A DNA stretch of 36,784 nucleotides from Clostridium sp. CAG:1013 (GCA_000432995.1 HF972622.1:51648-88431); one strand, 5' to 3'. Shown: positions 23,758 to 33,403, counted from the first letter of the stretch. Numbers and translations are program-made. The notes: generated by a model from the sequence alone, not told the origin.

Positions 23758-25573
23758 CCTGAAACGGGATAAGCGGTTTCAAAAGCATCTGGCCCGGGAA
23801 TTCCAGGTGGAACAGCCTCCGGAATCCTATTTGAAAGCGGTGCGTGCTACACTGGACGACCTGCCAGACGAGCTCCCTGTGAAGCGCCGCCCCTTCTACC
23901 AGTCCGCCCTGCGGGCCTGCGCGGCCTTTGCTGTCTGTCTGGTGGTAGCCGTAGTGGGAGCCTATGGAGCCTACCTTGCCAACCCGGTGTTTATGGAAAG
24001 TCTCCCCGGCGTGGGACAGATCTTCCAGCAGTTGGACCGTGAGGACCAAGAACAGCCCACTCCCTCCCCCGCTCCCTGGGATGGGGAAAGCCATGTGGAG
24101 CAGGAAGTCCTGGAGGAGATCCCAGCCTTCGAGCCTCAGACCATAGAAGGTGGCGGAGGGATCCTCACCGTGGAGAACGCCTGGTGCGATGGGATTTATC
24201 TCCATTTGGACGTATCTCTGGAGCTGGCGTCCCAGGCTGGTTACTATCTCTCTACCTGCACCGATCCCAACGACTCCTCCACCAACACGCTGGAAGTCTA
24301 TGTGGATGACCGGCCCGTGGAAATGCAAACTACCGGGGACTCTGCCTTTTTCTTCCAGGACACAGAGGACGGCAGATACAACGCCAGCTGGACTTTCCGT
24401 CTGACGGAGAATTATAACCATGGTGATGGTATCAACCTCCTGCTAGAAATGCCCTGTCTCATCAATTTAGATAGTGACGTGGATGAGGAAAGCACTCTGT
24501 CAACCGACATTTACGGATGCTTTTCCATGATGGTGGATACAAGCCGCTCTCTGATCCAAGACCTGGAGGTGGAGGACAACGGCGTCACCCTGGAGCGGGT
24601 GGAAGCTACGCCTACCTGTGTCACCATCCAGGCCGCCGTCCCGGAGTTTGGTTCCCTGTTGTCCACCATGATAGTACCTTTTTCCCAGCTGGATTCTACA
24701 ACGCAGCGCCTGGGATACTACGGACAGCTCACCACCCCGGAAGGGGAAATCCTTTCGGACACGCCTTATCCATTTGCGTCTCCCGTCTCCTACCCGGAGC
24801 TTCCCGCGGATGACGGTTTCTACCATGTGACCTATGCGTTCAAATCTATCCCGGAAGGCGTGGACCAGGCCATTTTCACCCTGTATGAATACTCCCCCAC
24901 AACGATAAACCCCAACGGGGAAAATTCTCAAAACAACCGGGTGACAGCAGAATTCACCATAGACCTGAAAGAAAAACGTGTATACCCCAGCCAAAACTAC
25001 CTGTCTGCCGGCCGGAAGAAGCTGGACTACCGCATCAGCGCCAGTCTGGACCGGGCTCCCGATCCGGTGAACGGGTACATCTGCTCCATGCCCGACACAA
25101 GCGGGAATTACGTAACATGGTCCCTCTACACCAGAGACACGGAGTATCGCCCCGTGGAGCTGCGCCGCTATGAGAACGAGGAGCTGATCTCCACCTACGC
25201 TTCCGTTCCCGAGGAGGAGTACAACGCCTATACCAATGGATTTAGCGTTTATCAAAACGAGCAATACCTGTTCCTAGAATCTCAGCTGGACAACGCTGAT
25301 ATGGGAGGAACCTGGAACGCCCTAACCTTCCAGCTCTACGACATGGAAAACACTTCTTCCTACGACTCCCCCACCACCCGTTACGAACTGGTGGACAGCG
25401 AGACGGGTGAGGTGCTCATCCAGAACGTTTTCCGCACCTTCTGCCAGCAGTATGACCAGGTGTTCGGCACCCAGATGGAAGCCTCCTATTTTGGAGATGA
25501 TTCCACTGGGGTAGTCTCGGAATTGGAACAGACTGCCGACGAGATGGGCACCGCTTCACCCCAGCCCCACTAA
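23744..25573 (+). CDS. DUF4179-type membrane anti-sigma factor
   Basis: 609 residues. The N-terminal 50 residues are cytosolic and basic. One membrane helix at about 53-77 is followed by NPVFMESLPGVGQIFQQL, the typical DUF4179 motif. A large extracellular, beta-rich part makes up the rest. The start codon lies inside the sigma gene, implying coupled translation. The cytosolic segment probably binds the sigma factor and the outer part may sense a surface signal. Neither signal nor release protease can be read from the sequence. Confidence 0.8.
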   Translation: MPKNDLKRDKRFQKHLAREFQVEQPPESYLKAVRATLDDLPDELPVKRRPFYQSALRACAAFAVCLVVAVVGAYGAYLANPVFMESLPGVGQIFQQLDREDQEQPTPSPAPWDGESHVEQEVLEEIPAFEPQTIEGGGGILTVENAWCDGIYLHLDVSLELASQAGYYLSTCTDPNDSSTNTLEVYVDDRPVEMQTTGDSAFFFQDTEDGRYNASWTFRLTENYNHGDGINLLLEMPCLINLDSDVDEESTLSTDIYGCFSMMVDTSRSLIQDLEVEDNGVTLERVEATPTCVTIQAAVPEFGSLLSTMIVPFSQLDSTTQRLGYYGQLTTPEGEILSDTPYPFASPVSYPELPADDGFYHVTYAFKSIPEGVDQAIFTLYEYSPTTINPNGENSQNNRVTAEFTIDLKEKRVYPSQNYLSAGRKKLDYRISASLDRAPDPVNGYICSMPDTSGNYVTWSLYTRDTEYRPVELRRYENEELISTYASVPEEEYNAYTNGFSVYQNEQYLFLESQLDNADMGGTWNALTFQLYDMENTSSYDSPTTRYELVDSETGEVLIQNVFRTFCQQYDQVFGTQMEASYFGDDSTGVVSELEQTADEMGTASPQPH

Positions 25574-25590
25574 AGATCCTCGTCAAACAG

Positions 25591-25627
25591 AAAAGAGCTG
25601 CCGCGTTTTGCGACAGCTCTTTTTTTA
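25591..25627. terminator. Bidirectional terminator between convergent units
   Basis: AAAAGAGCTG (25591-25600) pairs with CAGCTCTTTT (25614-25623), with inner CGC/GCG pairing. It has T7 on the plus strand and T4 on the minus strand. Confidence 0.9.
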
Positions 25628-25679
25628 TGTTTTCTCAAAATGGCAACCAGGAAATACGGCTTTTCCCAGGAGAGATTAC

Positions 25680-26690
25680 TCACTCCACAATGACGCCGTC
25701 CTCATCCCATAGGTCATGCCAGCTGGTGGCTCCCGGCCACAGGAACACCTGACCCTTGATGAGACGGCAGTTCTTGTCGGCCTTGCGGAGGGTCTCCATC
25801 TCCTCGTCGGTGAGGGGATCCTCCACAGTGGACTGGAGATTGCTCACATACTCGTTCTCGTGGATGGAGAAGGGAATGGGGATCTGTCCCCGCTGGACCG
25901 CCCATTTCAAGCAGATCACCGCGGGATGAACATTGTGGGCTTTGGCGATGGCCACCACTTCCTCCATCTGGATGTCCGACACGTCCTCGGGAGTGGTGTC
26001 ACGGTCGGGACGGGTGGGGCTGCCGATGGGGCAGAATCCGATGGGCTGAATATTGTGGGCCACCACGTAGTCGTACAGCTCAGGCTGCTGGAACCCGGGA
26101 TGAAGCTCCATCTCGATGACGGTGGGCTTGATCCGGCACAGAGGCAGGACGGCCTCCAGCTTGGGAATGGTCATGCTGGACATACCCAGGTTCTTCACCA
26201 GACCCATGTCGTACAGCCGCTCCATCTGCCGCCAGGTGATCATAAAATCCTCCACCTTAAAGGGCTTGGAGTCAGGGCTGCGGGAGTCGCCGTCGCAGCC
26301 GGGGGCGTGATAGTTGGCGAAGGGCCAGTGGACAAAGTAGGCGTCCAAATAATCCAGCTGCAAATCCTTCAAAGTCTGGGCGCAGGAGAGCAACACATCC
26401 CCCTGCCAGTGCATGTCGTTCCACACCTTGGAGGTGATGAACAGCTCTTCCCGCTTCACTACGCCTTCCTGGAAGGCCTGGGCAAACACCTGGCCGATCT
26501 GGACTTCGTTGCCGTAGACGGAAGCGCAGTCGAACAGACGGTAGCCGCAGCGAATGGCGCCAGCCACCGCGTTGGAAATCTGGTCAGCGGTAAAGCGGTC
26601 GGAGCCAAAGGTGCCCATTCCGATGCAGGGGACTTGCTTGCCGTTTGCCAGGACCCGCTTGGGTACTTTATTGGGGTCGATCCATGCCAT
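25680..26690 (-). CDS. Aldo/keto reductase
   Basis: 336 residues, a TIM-barrel oxidoreductase using NAD(P)H. The catalytic tetrad is visible: Asp in RLFDCASVYGNE, Tyr in the same segment, Lys in FITSKVWND and His in YFVHWPF. The barrel end IPIPFSIHENEY replaces the usual IPIPGxxxxxH cofactor loop. Last gene of the aldolase-kinase-dehydrogenase operon, 39 nt after the dehydrogenase. In context it could reduce an aldose such as galactose to its polyol, but the substrate is not shown by the sequence. Confidence 0.88.
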   Translation of the reverse strand: MAWIDPNKVPKRVLANGKQVPCIGMGTFGSDRFTADQISNAVAGAIRCGYRLFDCASVYGNEVQIGQVFAQAFQEGVVKREELFITSKVWNDMHWQGDVLLSCAQTLKDLQLDYLDAYFVHWPFANYHAPGCDGDSRSPDSKPFKVEDFMITWRQMERLYDMGLVKNLGMSSMTIPKLEAVLPLCRIKPTVIEMELHPGFQQPELYDYVVAHNIQPIGFCPIGSPTRPDRDTTPEDVSDIQMEEVVAIAKAHNVHPAVICLKWAVQRGQIPIPFSIHENEYVSNLQSTVEDPLTDEEMETLRKADKNCRLIKGQVFLWPGATSWHDLWDEDGVIVE

Positions 26691-26729
26691 AGAGAACTCC
26701 TTCTTTCTATGTAAAATTTCTATGCTTTG

Positions 26730-27776
26730 TTATTCGTTGATCAGCATGATCTTGCCGTGGACCTGCTCAGGATGATGGAACTCCTTGAAGGCTTCCGCCG
26801 CCTGAGACATGGGATACTTCTTATACAGGAACTCCGGGTCGAATTTCAGCTGGCCAGTGGCGAAATAATGGGCGGTCAGCTTCCACTCTTTTCCCGGGAA
26901 GGGTGCGGAGTAGCTCATCCAGCTGCCGGTGAGAAGGAATTCCTTCCGGTTCATCAGCTCCCACTGGGCGGGGGTGAAAGTCATGTCCTTGTGGGGCGTG
27001 CCGATAAAGCACACGTGGGCCTTATTGGCGGCGGCCTCGAAAGCCATGTGCATGGTCACAGGGTTTCCTGCTGCCTCGAACACGTAGTCGTAACCGTGAC
27101 CGTCTGTCAGAGTCTTGGCTTTCTCCATGTAACCTTCTTCCCCGGTGTTGATCACTTCGTCAGCACCCATGCGCTTGGCCAGCGCCAAACGGCCTTCGTC
27201 AATGTCAAAGGCCACGATCTTCCGGCTGCCGAAGATTTTCGCCCACTGCAAGGTGAAGATCCCGATAGTGCCGCAGCCCAGGATTGCCACGTAGCCGCCT
27301 CCCTGGTAGTTATTGCACAGCACACCGTGAAGCGCCACGGTGGAGGGCTCAAACATAGCAGCCTGCTCGTAGGGGATAGAGGGATCGTAAGGGATAGCGT
27401 TCTGCTCAGGCATCACCACGTACTCAGCGAAACTGCCCTGCTGACGGCTTCCAATGAACCCGTAGTGCTTGCACAGGGAAAAGTTGCCCTGCTGGCAGTC
27501 GTCACACTTCATGCAGGGGAGCAGGGGCGCGCCGGAGACTGTGTCCCCTACCTTGACGGAAGTGACTCCCTCCCCCACTTCCACCACGTCGCCGGAAAAT
27601 TCATGTCCCAGCACCACGGGATAGAAATGGGCACCATGATGGAGCACTCGGGGCACGTCGCTGCCGCAGATGCCCGCTGCCCGAACCTTCACCTTCACGG
27701 TGCCCGGCAAAGTCTCCGGGGTGGGATACTCCTCGTAACGGAGATCCTCGTTTCCATGCAAAACTGCTGCTTTCAT
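26730..27776 (-). CDS. Zinc-dependent polyol dehydrogenase (GatD/sorbitol-dehydrogenase type)
   Basis: 348 residues of the medium-chain dehydrogenase family. Catalytic Zn ligands are Cys in AGICGSD, and His and Glu in GHEFSG. The structural Zn site is CxxCxxCx7C (CMKCDDCQQGNFSLC). The Rossmann motif is GCGTIG, followed by FDID, whose Asp suggests NAD rather than NADP. Overall it resembles galactitol-1-phosphate and sorbitol dehydrogenases. It begins 1 nt after the kinase stop. In context it oxidises a polyol to a ketose. Confidence 0.87.
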   Translation of the reverse strand: MKAAVLHGNEDLRYEEYPTPETLPGTVKVKVRAAGICGSDVPRVLHHGAHFYPVVLGHEFSGDVVEVGEGVTSVKVGDTVSGAPLLPCMKCDDCQQGNFSLCKHYGFIGSRQQGSFAEYVVMPEQNAIPYDPSIPYEQAAMFEPSTVALHGVLCNNYQGGGYVAILGCGTIGIFTLQWAKIFGSRKIVAFDIDEGRLALAKRMGADEVINTGEEGYMEKAKTLTDGHGYDYVFEAAGNPVTMHMAFEAAANKAHVCFIGTPHKDMTFTPAQWELMNRKEFLLTGSWMSYSAPFPGKEWKLTAHYFATGQLKFDPEFLYKKYPMSQAAEAFKEFHHPEQVHGKIMLINE

Positions 27777-27777
27777 A

Positions 27778-29295
27778 TCAAAATGCCTCCTTACGCATCG
27801 TTTCTTTTAGATCCTCATACAACTGCCGGTACAGACGGTAGCCGTTCTCATAAGTCTCCCGGAACTCTTCCCTGGGAAGATGCTCCCGGGTGACCCGCAC
27901 GGTCTGAGACACGGCGTGGTGGAAATCCCGGTAAGCCCCCACACCTACCCCCGCCAGAATCGCCGCGCCCAAAGACGTGGCCGCGTCGGAAGCCGGTACT
28001 TGGATGGGCTTTCCAGTGACGTCTGCTTTCATCTGGGTCCACAGGCGGCTGTTGGCTGCCCCGCCCATGGCCCGCAGCGTCCCCACGGAAGCCCCCGCCT
28101 GATAAGCAGTCTCCAGGTTGTGCCGCAGGGAATAAGCCACGCCTTCCATGCAGGCACGGGCGAAATGGGCCCTTGTCTTGGAAAAATCAATGCCGTAATA
28201 CACGCCTTTCGCGTGGCTGTCCCACAAGGGGCTTCTCTCCCCTGCCAGGTAAGGCAGGAACACCAGGCCGTCACTGCCGGGAGGAACATCCTCTGCGGCT
28301 TTGTCCAACAGAGCGAAGGGGCTGGTCCCCTCTTTTTCCGCCTGGAACTGTTCCTGAGCACCAAACTCCCGCTGGAACCAGTTGAGGGCGCCACCGCCCC
28401 CCACAGTGCCTCCCTGGAGGAGCCATCGGTCTTCCACCACATGGGCGCTGAGGATCAGCCTGGGGTCGGACTGGGCCCGGTCCAGGCAGATGCTCATTCC
28501 TCCCGCCTGGCCCCCCTGCTCCTGTGTCTCTCCGGGATGGATCACCCCAGCACCCAAGGTACCGCAGGCAGCGTCCAGTCCACCGGCCACCACCGGCGTT
28601 CCGGGGAGCAATCCTGTCTCCCGGGCAGCCTGTTCCGTCACCGTGCCCACCACCTGGCTGCAAGAGACGATCTCCGGCAGCAGGCTGGCATCCACTCCCA
28701 TTTCCCGGCACAGATCCAGGTCCCAGCGGTTTTCCGCCACGTTGTAACAGGCCCAGCCGTAGCTCTGACTTTTGTCCTGGGTGATGGCTCCGGTAAGCCG
28801 GAAAGCAATGAACCCGTTGGATTGGAGAATCTTGTCCGCCCGCTCATAGACCTGGGGAAGATGTTCCTTATACCATAACACCTTAGGCAGCGTATAGGAC
28901 GGGGAAAGAGGATTGCCACTGCAAGCGAAGATACGCTCCCCGCCCAAACGGTTTTCCAGTTCCCCACACAGGTCTCTCGCTCGGGTATCCATCCAGATAG
29001 GGGTATTGTACAGCACATTCCCCTCACGATCAACCGGGATAGCACTCCAACTTTGGCCGTCGATGCCTACCCCCGCCACCTGCTCCGGAGATAGAGAACC
29101 TTCCGAGAAGATCCGCTTTAGGGCCGTGCGCACCGTGTTCCACCACTCTTCCGGATCCTGTTCCGCCCAGCCCGGATGGGGATAGTACACAGAATAGCTC
29201 TCTGTCACCTGGGCAAGCACCTTCCCCTGGAGATCAAAGGCGGCCGCTTTGCAGGCAGAAGTCCCCACGTCGATGCCGATCAAAACATCCTTCAT
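27778..29295 (-). CDS. FGGY-family carbohydrate kinase, xylulokinase-like
   Basis: 505 residues, two actin-like domains. The N-terminal phosphate loop is GIDVGTSACKAAAFD and HPGWAEQDPEEWW is xylulokinase-like. The substrate region is GVGIDGQSWSAIPVD, and VVAGGLDAACGTLGAG carries the catalytic Asp. The C-terminal ATP site is GGAANSRLWTQMKADV. The enzyme phosphorylates a ketose with ATP. Which ketose cannot be read, and the adjoining aldolase argues against a simple pentulose-5-phosphate route. 3 nt separate it from the aldolase gene. Confidence 0.88.
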   Translation of the reverse strand: MKDVLIGIDVGTSACKAAAFDLQGKVLAQVTESYSVYYPHPGWAEQDPEEWWNTVRTALKRIFSEGSLSPEQVAGVGIDGQSWSAIPVDREGNVLYNTPIWMDTRARDLCGELENRLGGERIFACSGNPLSPSYTLPKVLWYKEHLPQVYERADKILQSNGFIAFRLTGAITQDKSQSYGWACYNVAENRWDLDLCREMGVDASLLPEIVSCSQVVGTVTEQAARETGLLPGTPVVAGGLDAACGTLGAGVIHPGETQEQGGQAGGMSICLDRAQSDPRLILSAHVVEDRWLLQGGTVGGGGALNWFQREFGAQEQFQAEKEGTSPFALLDKAAEDVPPGSDGLVFLPYLAGERSPLWDSHAKGVYYGIDFSKTRAHFARACMEGVAYSLRHNLETAYQAGASVGTLRAMGGAANSRLWTQMKADVTGKPIQVPASDAATSLGAAILAGVGVGAYRDFHHAVSQTVRVTREHLPREEFRETYENGYRLYRQLYEDLKETMRKEAF

Positions 29296-29298
29296 AGG

Positions 29299-30144
29299 TT
29301 ACGCCTTTCCGTCACAACCGCACACTCGCATGCGCTCCATCACCAGCTCCTTGACCCGCCGACGTCCCTCTTTGCCATAGGCTTTCGGATCAAACACGCT
29401 GGGATTTTCCTCCAACACCGCTTTGACACCCTGGGTATAAGCCACACGCAGCTCCGTGGCAAAATTTACCTTGCAGATGCCCCGGCTAATGCAGTCCCGC
29501 ACGTCGTCATCGGAAAGTCCAGAGGCCCCGTGGAGCACCATGGGAGCGGACAGCATCCCACGCAGGGTAGTGATCAGCTCCTTGTTCAGCTTGGGCTCCT
29601 CCTTATAAAAACCGTGAGCTGTGCCAACGCCCACCGCCATGCTGAACAGTCCGCTTTCTTTCTCGAACTGGACAGCCTCTTCGGGAATAGTGTATCCGCC
29701 GTCGGATTCCAGATCGTCCTCCTTGCCGCCTACCCGGCCGATCTCCCCCTCCACGGGGATCCCTGCCGCGGAACACATCTCACACACCTTTTTGGTCAGG
29801 GCGATGTTTTCCTCCAGGGGCAGCTTGCTGCCGTCGATCATCACGCTGGTGTAGCCAGAGCGCAGAGCCTGGGCACACAAGGCGAAACTGTCCCCGTGAT
29901 CCAGATGCATGGCCACCGGAACACTGGCCTTTTCCGCCAGTGCCCGCACATTGGCGGCGTACAAATCGGTGCCAGCATACCGCACCGTGGACGGCGTGGT
30001 CTGGAGGATCACCGGCGCTTTCAGCTCCTCCGCCGCGCTGATGATGGCCTGGGCCATCTCCATATTCTCCACGTTGAAAGCCCCTACCGCGTAGCCCTGT
30101 TCCTGAGCTTTGCGAAGCATTTCCGTCGTTGTTGTCAAAGGCAT
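29299..30144 (-). CDS. Class II ketose-(bis)phosphate aldolase (FBA/GatY/KbaY superfamily)
   Basis: 281 residues. Zn and catalytic segments are visible: HLDHGD, VEGEIGRVGGKEDD, GVGTAHGFYK and VLHGASGLSDDD. The phosphate-binding end is KVNFATELR. The superfamily cleaves fructose- or tagatose-1,6-bisphosphate or ketose-1-phosphates to dihydroxyacetone phosphate and an aldehyde. First gene of the operon. Its leader carries two LacI-type operator candidates, and a LacI regulator is divergent. A central-glycolysis role is unlikely given this context. Confidence 0.9.
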   Translation of the reverse strand: MPLTTTTEMLRKAQEQGYAVGAFNVENMEMAQAIISAAEELKAPVILQTTPSTVRYAGTDLYAANVRALAEKASVPVAMHLDHGDSFALCAQALRSGYTSVMIDGSKLPLEENIALTKKVCEMCSAAGIPVEGEIGRVGGKEDDLESDGGYTIPEEAVQFEKESGLFSMAVGVGTAHGFYKEEPKLNKELITTLRGMLSAPMVLHGASGLSDDDVRDCISRGICKVNFATELRVAYTQGVKAVLEENPSVFDPKAYGKEGRRRVKELVMERMRVCGCDGKA

Positions 30145-30171
30145 ACACCATTCACTCCTCTTGCATTGAAA

Positions 30172-30185
30172 AACGGTAAACCGTT
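30172..30185. promoter_or_regulatory. Operator-like inverted repeat in the aldolase leader
   Basis: AACGGTAAACCGTT: 5-bp arms around TAAA, close to the aldolase start codon. It resembles LacI-family operators in its AACG/CGTT ends. Confidence 0.45.
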
Positions 30186-30246
30186 CCTAGAATAATACTT
30201 TTCTCCCACAGCCATAGTCGGCATGAGATAGAGAGATATTTAAAAC

Positions 30247-30256
30247 AAAACGTTTT
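30247..30256. promoter_or_regulatory. LacI-type operator at the aldolase promoter
   Basis: AAAACGTTTT, perfectly symmetric with the central CG typical of LacI-family sites. It lies at about +7 to +16 of the predicted aldolase-operon transcript, a position where a bound repressor blocks transcription. A near match, AAAACGTTTA, is at 33454-33463. Confidence 0.6.
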
Positions 30257-30269
30257 ACTTTTTGATGAA

Positions 30270-30298
30270 AGACTATCACACCCACCGCTGTTTGTCAA
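30270..30298 (-). promoter_or_regulatory. Promoter of the aldolase operon
   Basis: On the minus strand TTGACA (30293-30298), 17 nt, TAGTCT (30270-30275). Confidence 0.75.
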
Positions 30299-30309
30299 GC
30301 CTTTTTTCA

Positions 30310-30338
30310 TTGACAGAGGGGGGATTCTGTGATATCTT
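30310..30338 (+). promoter_or_regulatory. Promoter of the lacI-family gene
   Basis: TTGACA (30310-30315), 17 nt, TATCTT (30333-30338). A second TTGACA (30337-30342) with TATGCC (30360-30365) at the same spacing overlaps it. Confidence 0.6.
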
Positions 30339-30392
30339 GACAGTAATAATAAGAATCACTATGCCCTCATTTTTGTGAAGGAGATCACCTCT

Positions 30393-31409
30393 ATGGCCGC
30401 TACCATCAAAGACATTGCCCGGGAGACCGGTCTGAGCCTTGCCACAATTTCAAAATACATCAACGGAGGCAACCTGCGGGAGAAAAACCGGATCGCCATC
30501 GAAAACGCCATCAAAAAATTGGACTACCACGTGAACGAGTACGCCCGGGGGTTAAAGTCCAAAAAAAGCCGCACAGTGGGCATGGTGCTTCCGGAGCTTT
30601 CCAACCTGTTTACCATGAAGATCGTCTCGGCCATCGAACGGGTCCTGCAGGAACAGGGTTACAGCGTGATCATCTGTGACTCCCAGAATAATCTGGAACA
30701 GGAAGCCCGGTCGGTGGAATTTCTCCTGAGCAAACAGGTGGACGGCATCATCAACATCCCCCTGGGCAACGACAGCAAACATCTGGCTCCCGCCATTGAC
30801 CACAACATTCCCATCCTGCTGCTGGACCGGCCTTTGGATGACCTGAACGACGTGGTCAGCTGTGTGCTTATCGACAACCAGCGAGCCGCCCGCATGGCGG
30901 TGCGCCGTCTGCTGGAAGCCGGCCACCGGAAAATCGGCATCGTGGTGGGCCCAGCGGGAGTGTATACTGCGGAACGGCGTTTGGAAGGGTATCAGGAAGC
31001 ACTGAAGGAATACGGCGTGGAGTATGAGGAGCGGCTGGTGTGCAGAGCCAGCCTGACCGTGGAGGGCGGCTACCGTCAGATGCGCCGGCTACTAAAAGAA
31101 GCCAAAGACATGACGGCGGTGTTTGTCACCAACTACGAAATGACTCTGGGCGCGCTCATCGCCCTGAACAAGGAAGGTGTTCAGATCCCCCAGGAACTTT
31201 CCATCGTGGGGTTCGACAACATTATGGACCTGTCCCGTGTGTTCCGCCCCTCTCTGACCATTGTCAGCCAGCCCATGGAACAGATCGGCATCCAGGCGGC
31301 ACGGCTCATGCTGGAACGGCTGTCCGGAGACGGATCCGCCACCCCCATGACCGTGACTCTATCTGCCACTCTCCGGGAAGGAGCTTCCATTCAGACCCGG
31401 GAGGCTTAA
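30393..31409 (+). CDS. LacI-family transcriptional regulator
   Basis: 338 residues from the ATG at 30393, with AAGGAGATC upstream. The N-terminal helix-turn-helix is ATIKDIARETGLSLATISKYINGG. The hinge region is followed by a periplasmic-binding-like sugar sensor (about 60-335: GMVLPELSNLF, QVDGIINIPLG, GHRKIGIVVGP, LSIVGFDNI). It is divergent from the aldolase operon, whose promoter region carries an AAAACGTTTT operator, so it is the likely local repressor, released by a sugar or sugar phosphate. CcpA is the alternative reader of that site. Confidence 0.92.
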   Translation: MAATIKDIARETGLSLATISKYINGGNLREKNRIAIENAIKKLDYHVNEYARGLKSKKSRTVGMVLPELSNLFTMKIVSAIERVLQEQGYSVIICDSQNNLEQEARSVEFLLSKQVDGIINIPLGNDSKHLAPAIDHNIPILLLDRPLDDLNDVVSCVLIDNQRAARMAVRRLLEAGHRKIGIVVGPAGVYTAERRLEGYQEALKEYGVEYEERLVCRASLTVEGGYRQMRRLLKEAKDMTAVFVTNYEMTLGALIALNKEGVQIPQELSIVGFDNIMDLSRVFRPSLTIVSQPMEQIGIQAARLMLERLSGDGSATPMTVTLSATLREGASIQTREA

Positions 31410-31433
31410 AGCGGACTTATTTGGCACAAAACA

Positions 31434-31472
31434 AAAGATCCCTGCCGGACGACTCCGACGGGGATCTTTTTC
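31434..31472. terminator. Bidirectional terminator between lacI and the alpha-galactosidase gene
   Basis: AAAAGATCCC (31434-31443) pairs with GGGATCTTTT (31461-31470), with inner CGGA/TCCG pairing and flanking A/T runs. Confidence 0.88.
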
Positions 31473-31488
31473 TATTGGACTATTCTGA

Positions 31489-33327
31489 TTACGCCTTTTC
31501 GTAGATCCAAGCCTGGGCGCTGAAATCCTCATGAGCGTCGCCAAACTGGGCTACGATCCGGCAGCCTTCCGGCAGAGCAGGCATGCCGTCCTTGGAATTC
31601 TCAAACCGGTGATATACCGCCAATCCCCGGTTCCCCAGCTCCCGCAGGACCAGTTGTTCTCCCTGGGGATGGTTGTAGCTTTTGGGATCGCACTGGTGGA
31701 GCACCGTAACGCCCCGCTGGATGATCTCCGCTGCCTGCCGGTAGAAATCCATACCTTTCTCCACAATGTTCCACTGCTCTGTGGAAAGATGGTGGATGTC
31801 ACCGCTAAGGCACATTCTGCCCAGAAGAGTAGCCACCAGGGAATAGCACAGCCGTTCCGGGCTGTCAGTGGCCCGCAGCACTGCCCAGATCTGGCTCTGT
31901 TCCGGCCGGATGGCCCGGTGGAGGTTGGCGGCAATGATGGGAATGGAGGTGGTTTCGTGAGCGTCGGAGAAACTGGCCTGGCTCACCAGCTCCATAAAGG
32001 CGGGGCTCAGCCGGTGACCGCCGCTGGAGCAGTTCTCGATGACGATCCCCGGGATCTCCTCCCGGATCTTCTGATAAAACCGCCGGGATGCTTCCACCTT
32101 CCGCTGAAGGCTGTCGCCCAGACTGTCGCCGCCGTCACAGCCCATGCCCATGGTCTCGTTGTAGTCCACTTTCAGGTAGCCGAAGCCTGCCTCCTTCAGC
32201 TGACCAATCACCTTTTCCGTCAGGTAATCCACCACCCAGGGATCCTCCATATCCCAGAACCGGCGGCCTCCTACACTGAGGGGTACACCGTCCCGCTTCA
32301 CCAGATGGGTGGGATCATTGTACCAACGGCTCTTGGTGCCCAGGGTCTCCATCTCAAACCAAAGACCGGGGATCATCCCCTTGGAACGAATGTAATCGGC
32401 CGCCAGCTTCAAGCCTCCGGGGAAGCGCTCCGGGTTCACATCCCAGTCTCCCACGCTCAGGGGCCAGTCCTCTCCCTGGCCGTACCAGCCGCAGTCGATG
32501 ACGAAGAACTGGATGCCCTTGCCTTCCAGCCGGTCGCAGATCTTCTTCACGTTTTCCAGGCTGGCGTTGCCCCAAGTGGTGCAGTATTCGTTGAACAGGA
32601 TACCCATATGGTCGTCCACCGGCGAGATCTGAGGATGCTGTGCCGCCAACAGCTTGGCACAGGCTTCATACAGAGAAGCCCCTTCCGCGATCACTGCCTG
32701 AGGAGTGGTGAAGGTCTCTCCGGGAACCACTTTCCGAGTCCAGTGGCCCAACTCCCGGTCCGCTAAGCCGCCGGTGACGGTGAGCAGGTCATTTTCCCGC
32801 AGGGAAAGCTCCATCTGCCAGGAGGCGGCGCAGTGCAGCTGGATGGCGGTCACTCGGCCGGTCTCGCTGTCCTCCAGCGCCAGGAAGGGAAAGTATTTCC
32901 GCACCGGCATGGAACCAACATTGCCGAACCGCTCCGCACGGACCCCGTGACCGCTCCAAGAAGTCTCCAAGAACAAGTCCTCAACCACCGATTCCTTCCG
33001 CAGCTTCCCTTCAGCGCTCCAGAAGGACTGGAGCCGGTAAATGTAATCCGCTTTCACGTCTTTTAAGGCGAAGGAGGCCAGCATCTCCAGGGTGACGGTC
33101 TCCTGGCCGTTATTTTCCAGCTGGGTCCACACCCGCAGAGCGTCTCCGTCTTTTTCTTTGTGGAGGAGGAGGGCAAGACCCTTACCGTTTTCGTAACGGT
33201 CGCAAGACTCCCCCTCCTCCCGAAGGGAAAACCCCTGGATCGTGGCGCTTCTCCCCAAGGACAGGCCGCAGGAAAAACCAGGGGCATATTCGTCCCCTGC
33301 CAATTTCATTTCCGTACACAAATTCAT
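31489..33327 (-). CDS. Alpha-galactosidase, GH36
   Basis: 612 residues from the ATG at 33327, preceded by AGGGAGG; the longer frame lacks this support. An N-terminal beta-sandwich (about 1-255) is followed by a TIM barrel. The nucleophile is Asp388 in YLKVDYNE and the acid/base Asp455 in SFSDAHETTS. Other family motifs are FVIDCGWYG, GLWFEMETLG and ENCSSGGHR. It releases terminal alpha-1,6-galactose from raffinose-type sugars, melibiose or galactomannan. It is shorter than the common clostridial enzyme of about 730 residues. No signal peptide, so it acts on imported oligosaccharides. Confidence 0.92.
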   Translation of the reverse strand: MNLCTEMKLAGDEYAPGFSCGLSLGRSATIQGFSLREEGESCDRYENGKGLALLLHKEKDGDALRVWTQLENNGQETVTLEMLASFALKDVKADYIYRLQSFWSAEGKLRKESVVEDLFLETSWSGHGVRAERFGNVGSMPVRKYFPFLALEDSETGRVTAIQLHCAASWQMELSLRENDLLTVTGGLADRELGHWTRKVVPGETFTTPQAVIAEGASLYEACAKLLAAQHPQISPVDDHMGILFNEYCTTWGNASLENVKKICDRLEGKGIQFFVIDCGWYGQGEDWPLSVGDWDVNPERFPGGLKLAADYIRSKGMIPGLWFEMETLGTKSRWYNDPTHLVKRDGVPLSVGGRRFWDMEDPWVVDYLTEKVIGQLKEAGFGYLKVDYNETMGMGCDGGDSLGDSLQRKVEASRRFYQKIREEIPGIVIENCSSGGHRLSPAFMELVSQASFSDAHETTSIPIIAANLHRAIRPEQSQIWAVLRATDSPERLCYSLVATLLGRMCLSGDIHHLSTEQWNIVEKGMDFYRQAAEIIQRGVTVLHQCDPKSYNHPQGEQLVLRELGNRGLAVYHRFENSKDGMPALPEGCRIVAQFGDAHEDFSAQAWIYEKA

Positions 33328-33397
33328 TTTCGCAATCCTCCCTGACGCATTTTGCTTAAACCAAAGTCCCCCGCTTGTCGGGTCAGACACTACCGGT

Positions 33398-33403
33398 ATT
33401 ATA
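33398..33403 (-). promoter_or_regulatory. Extended -10 of the alpha-galactosidase gene
   Basis: On the minus strand TGCTATAAT (33398-33406), an extended -10; no good -35. It gives a leader of about 65 nt containing a CCCG/CGGG hairpin. Confidence 0.55.

Noticed and set aside
25716..26714. Long plus-strand ORF (332 codons)
   Set aside because: Shadow of the aldo/keto reductase on the other strand; His/Gly/Val-rich translation without domain features.
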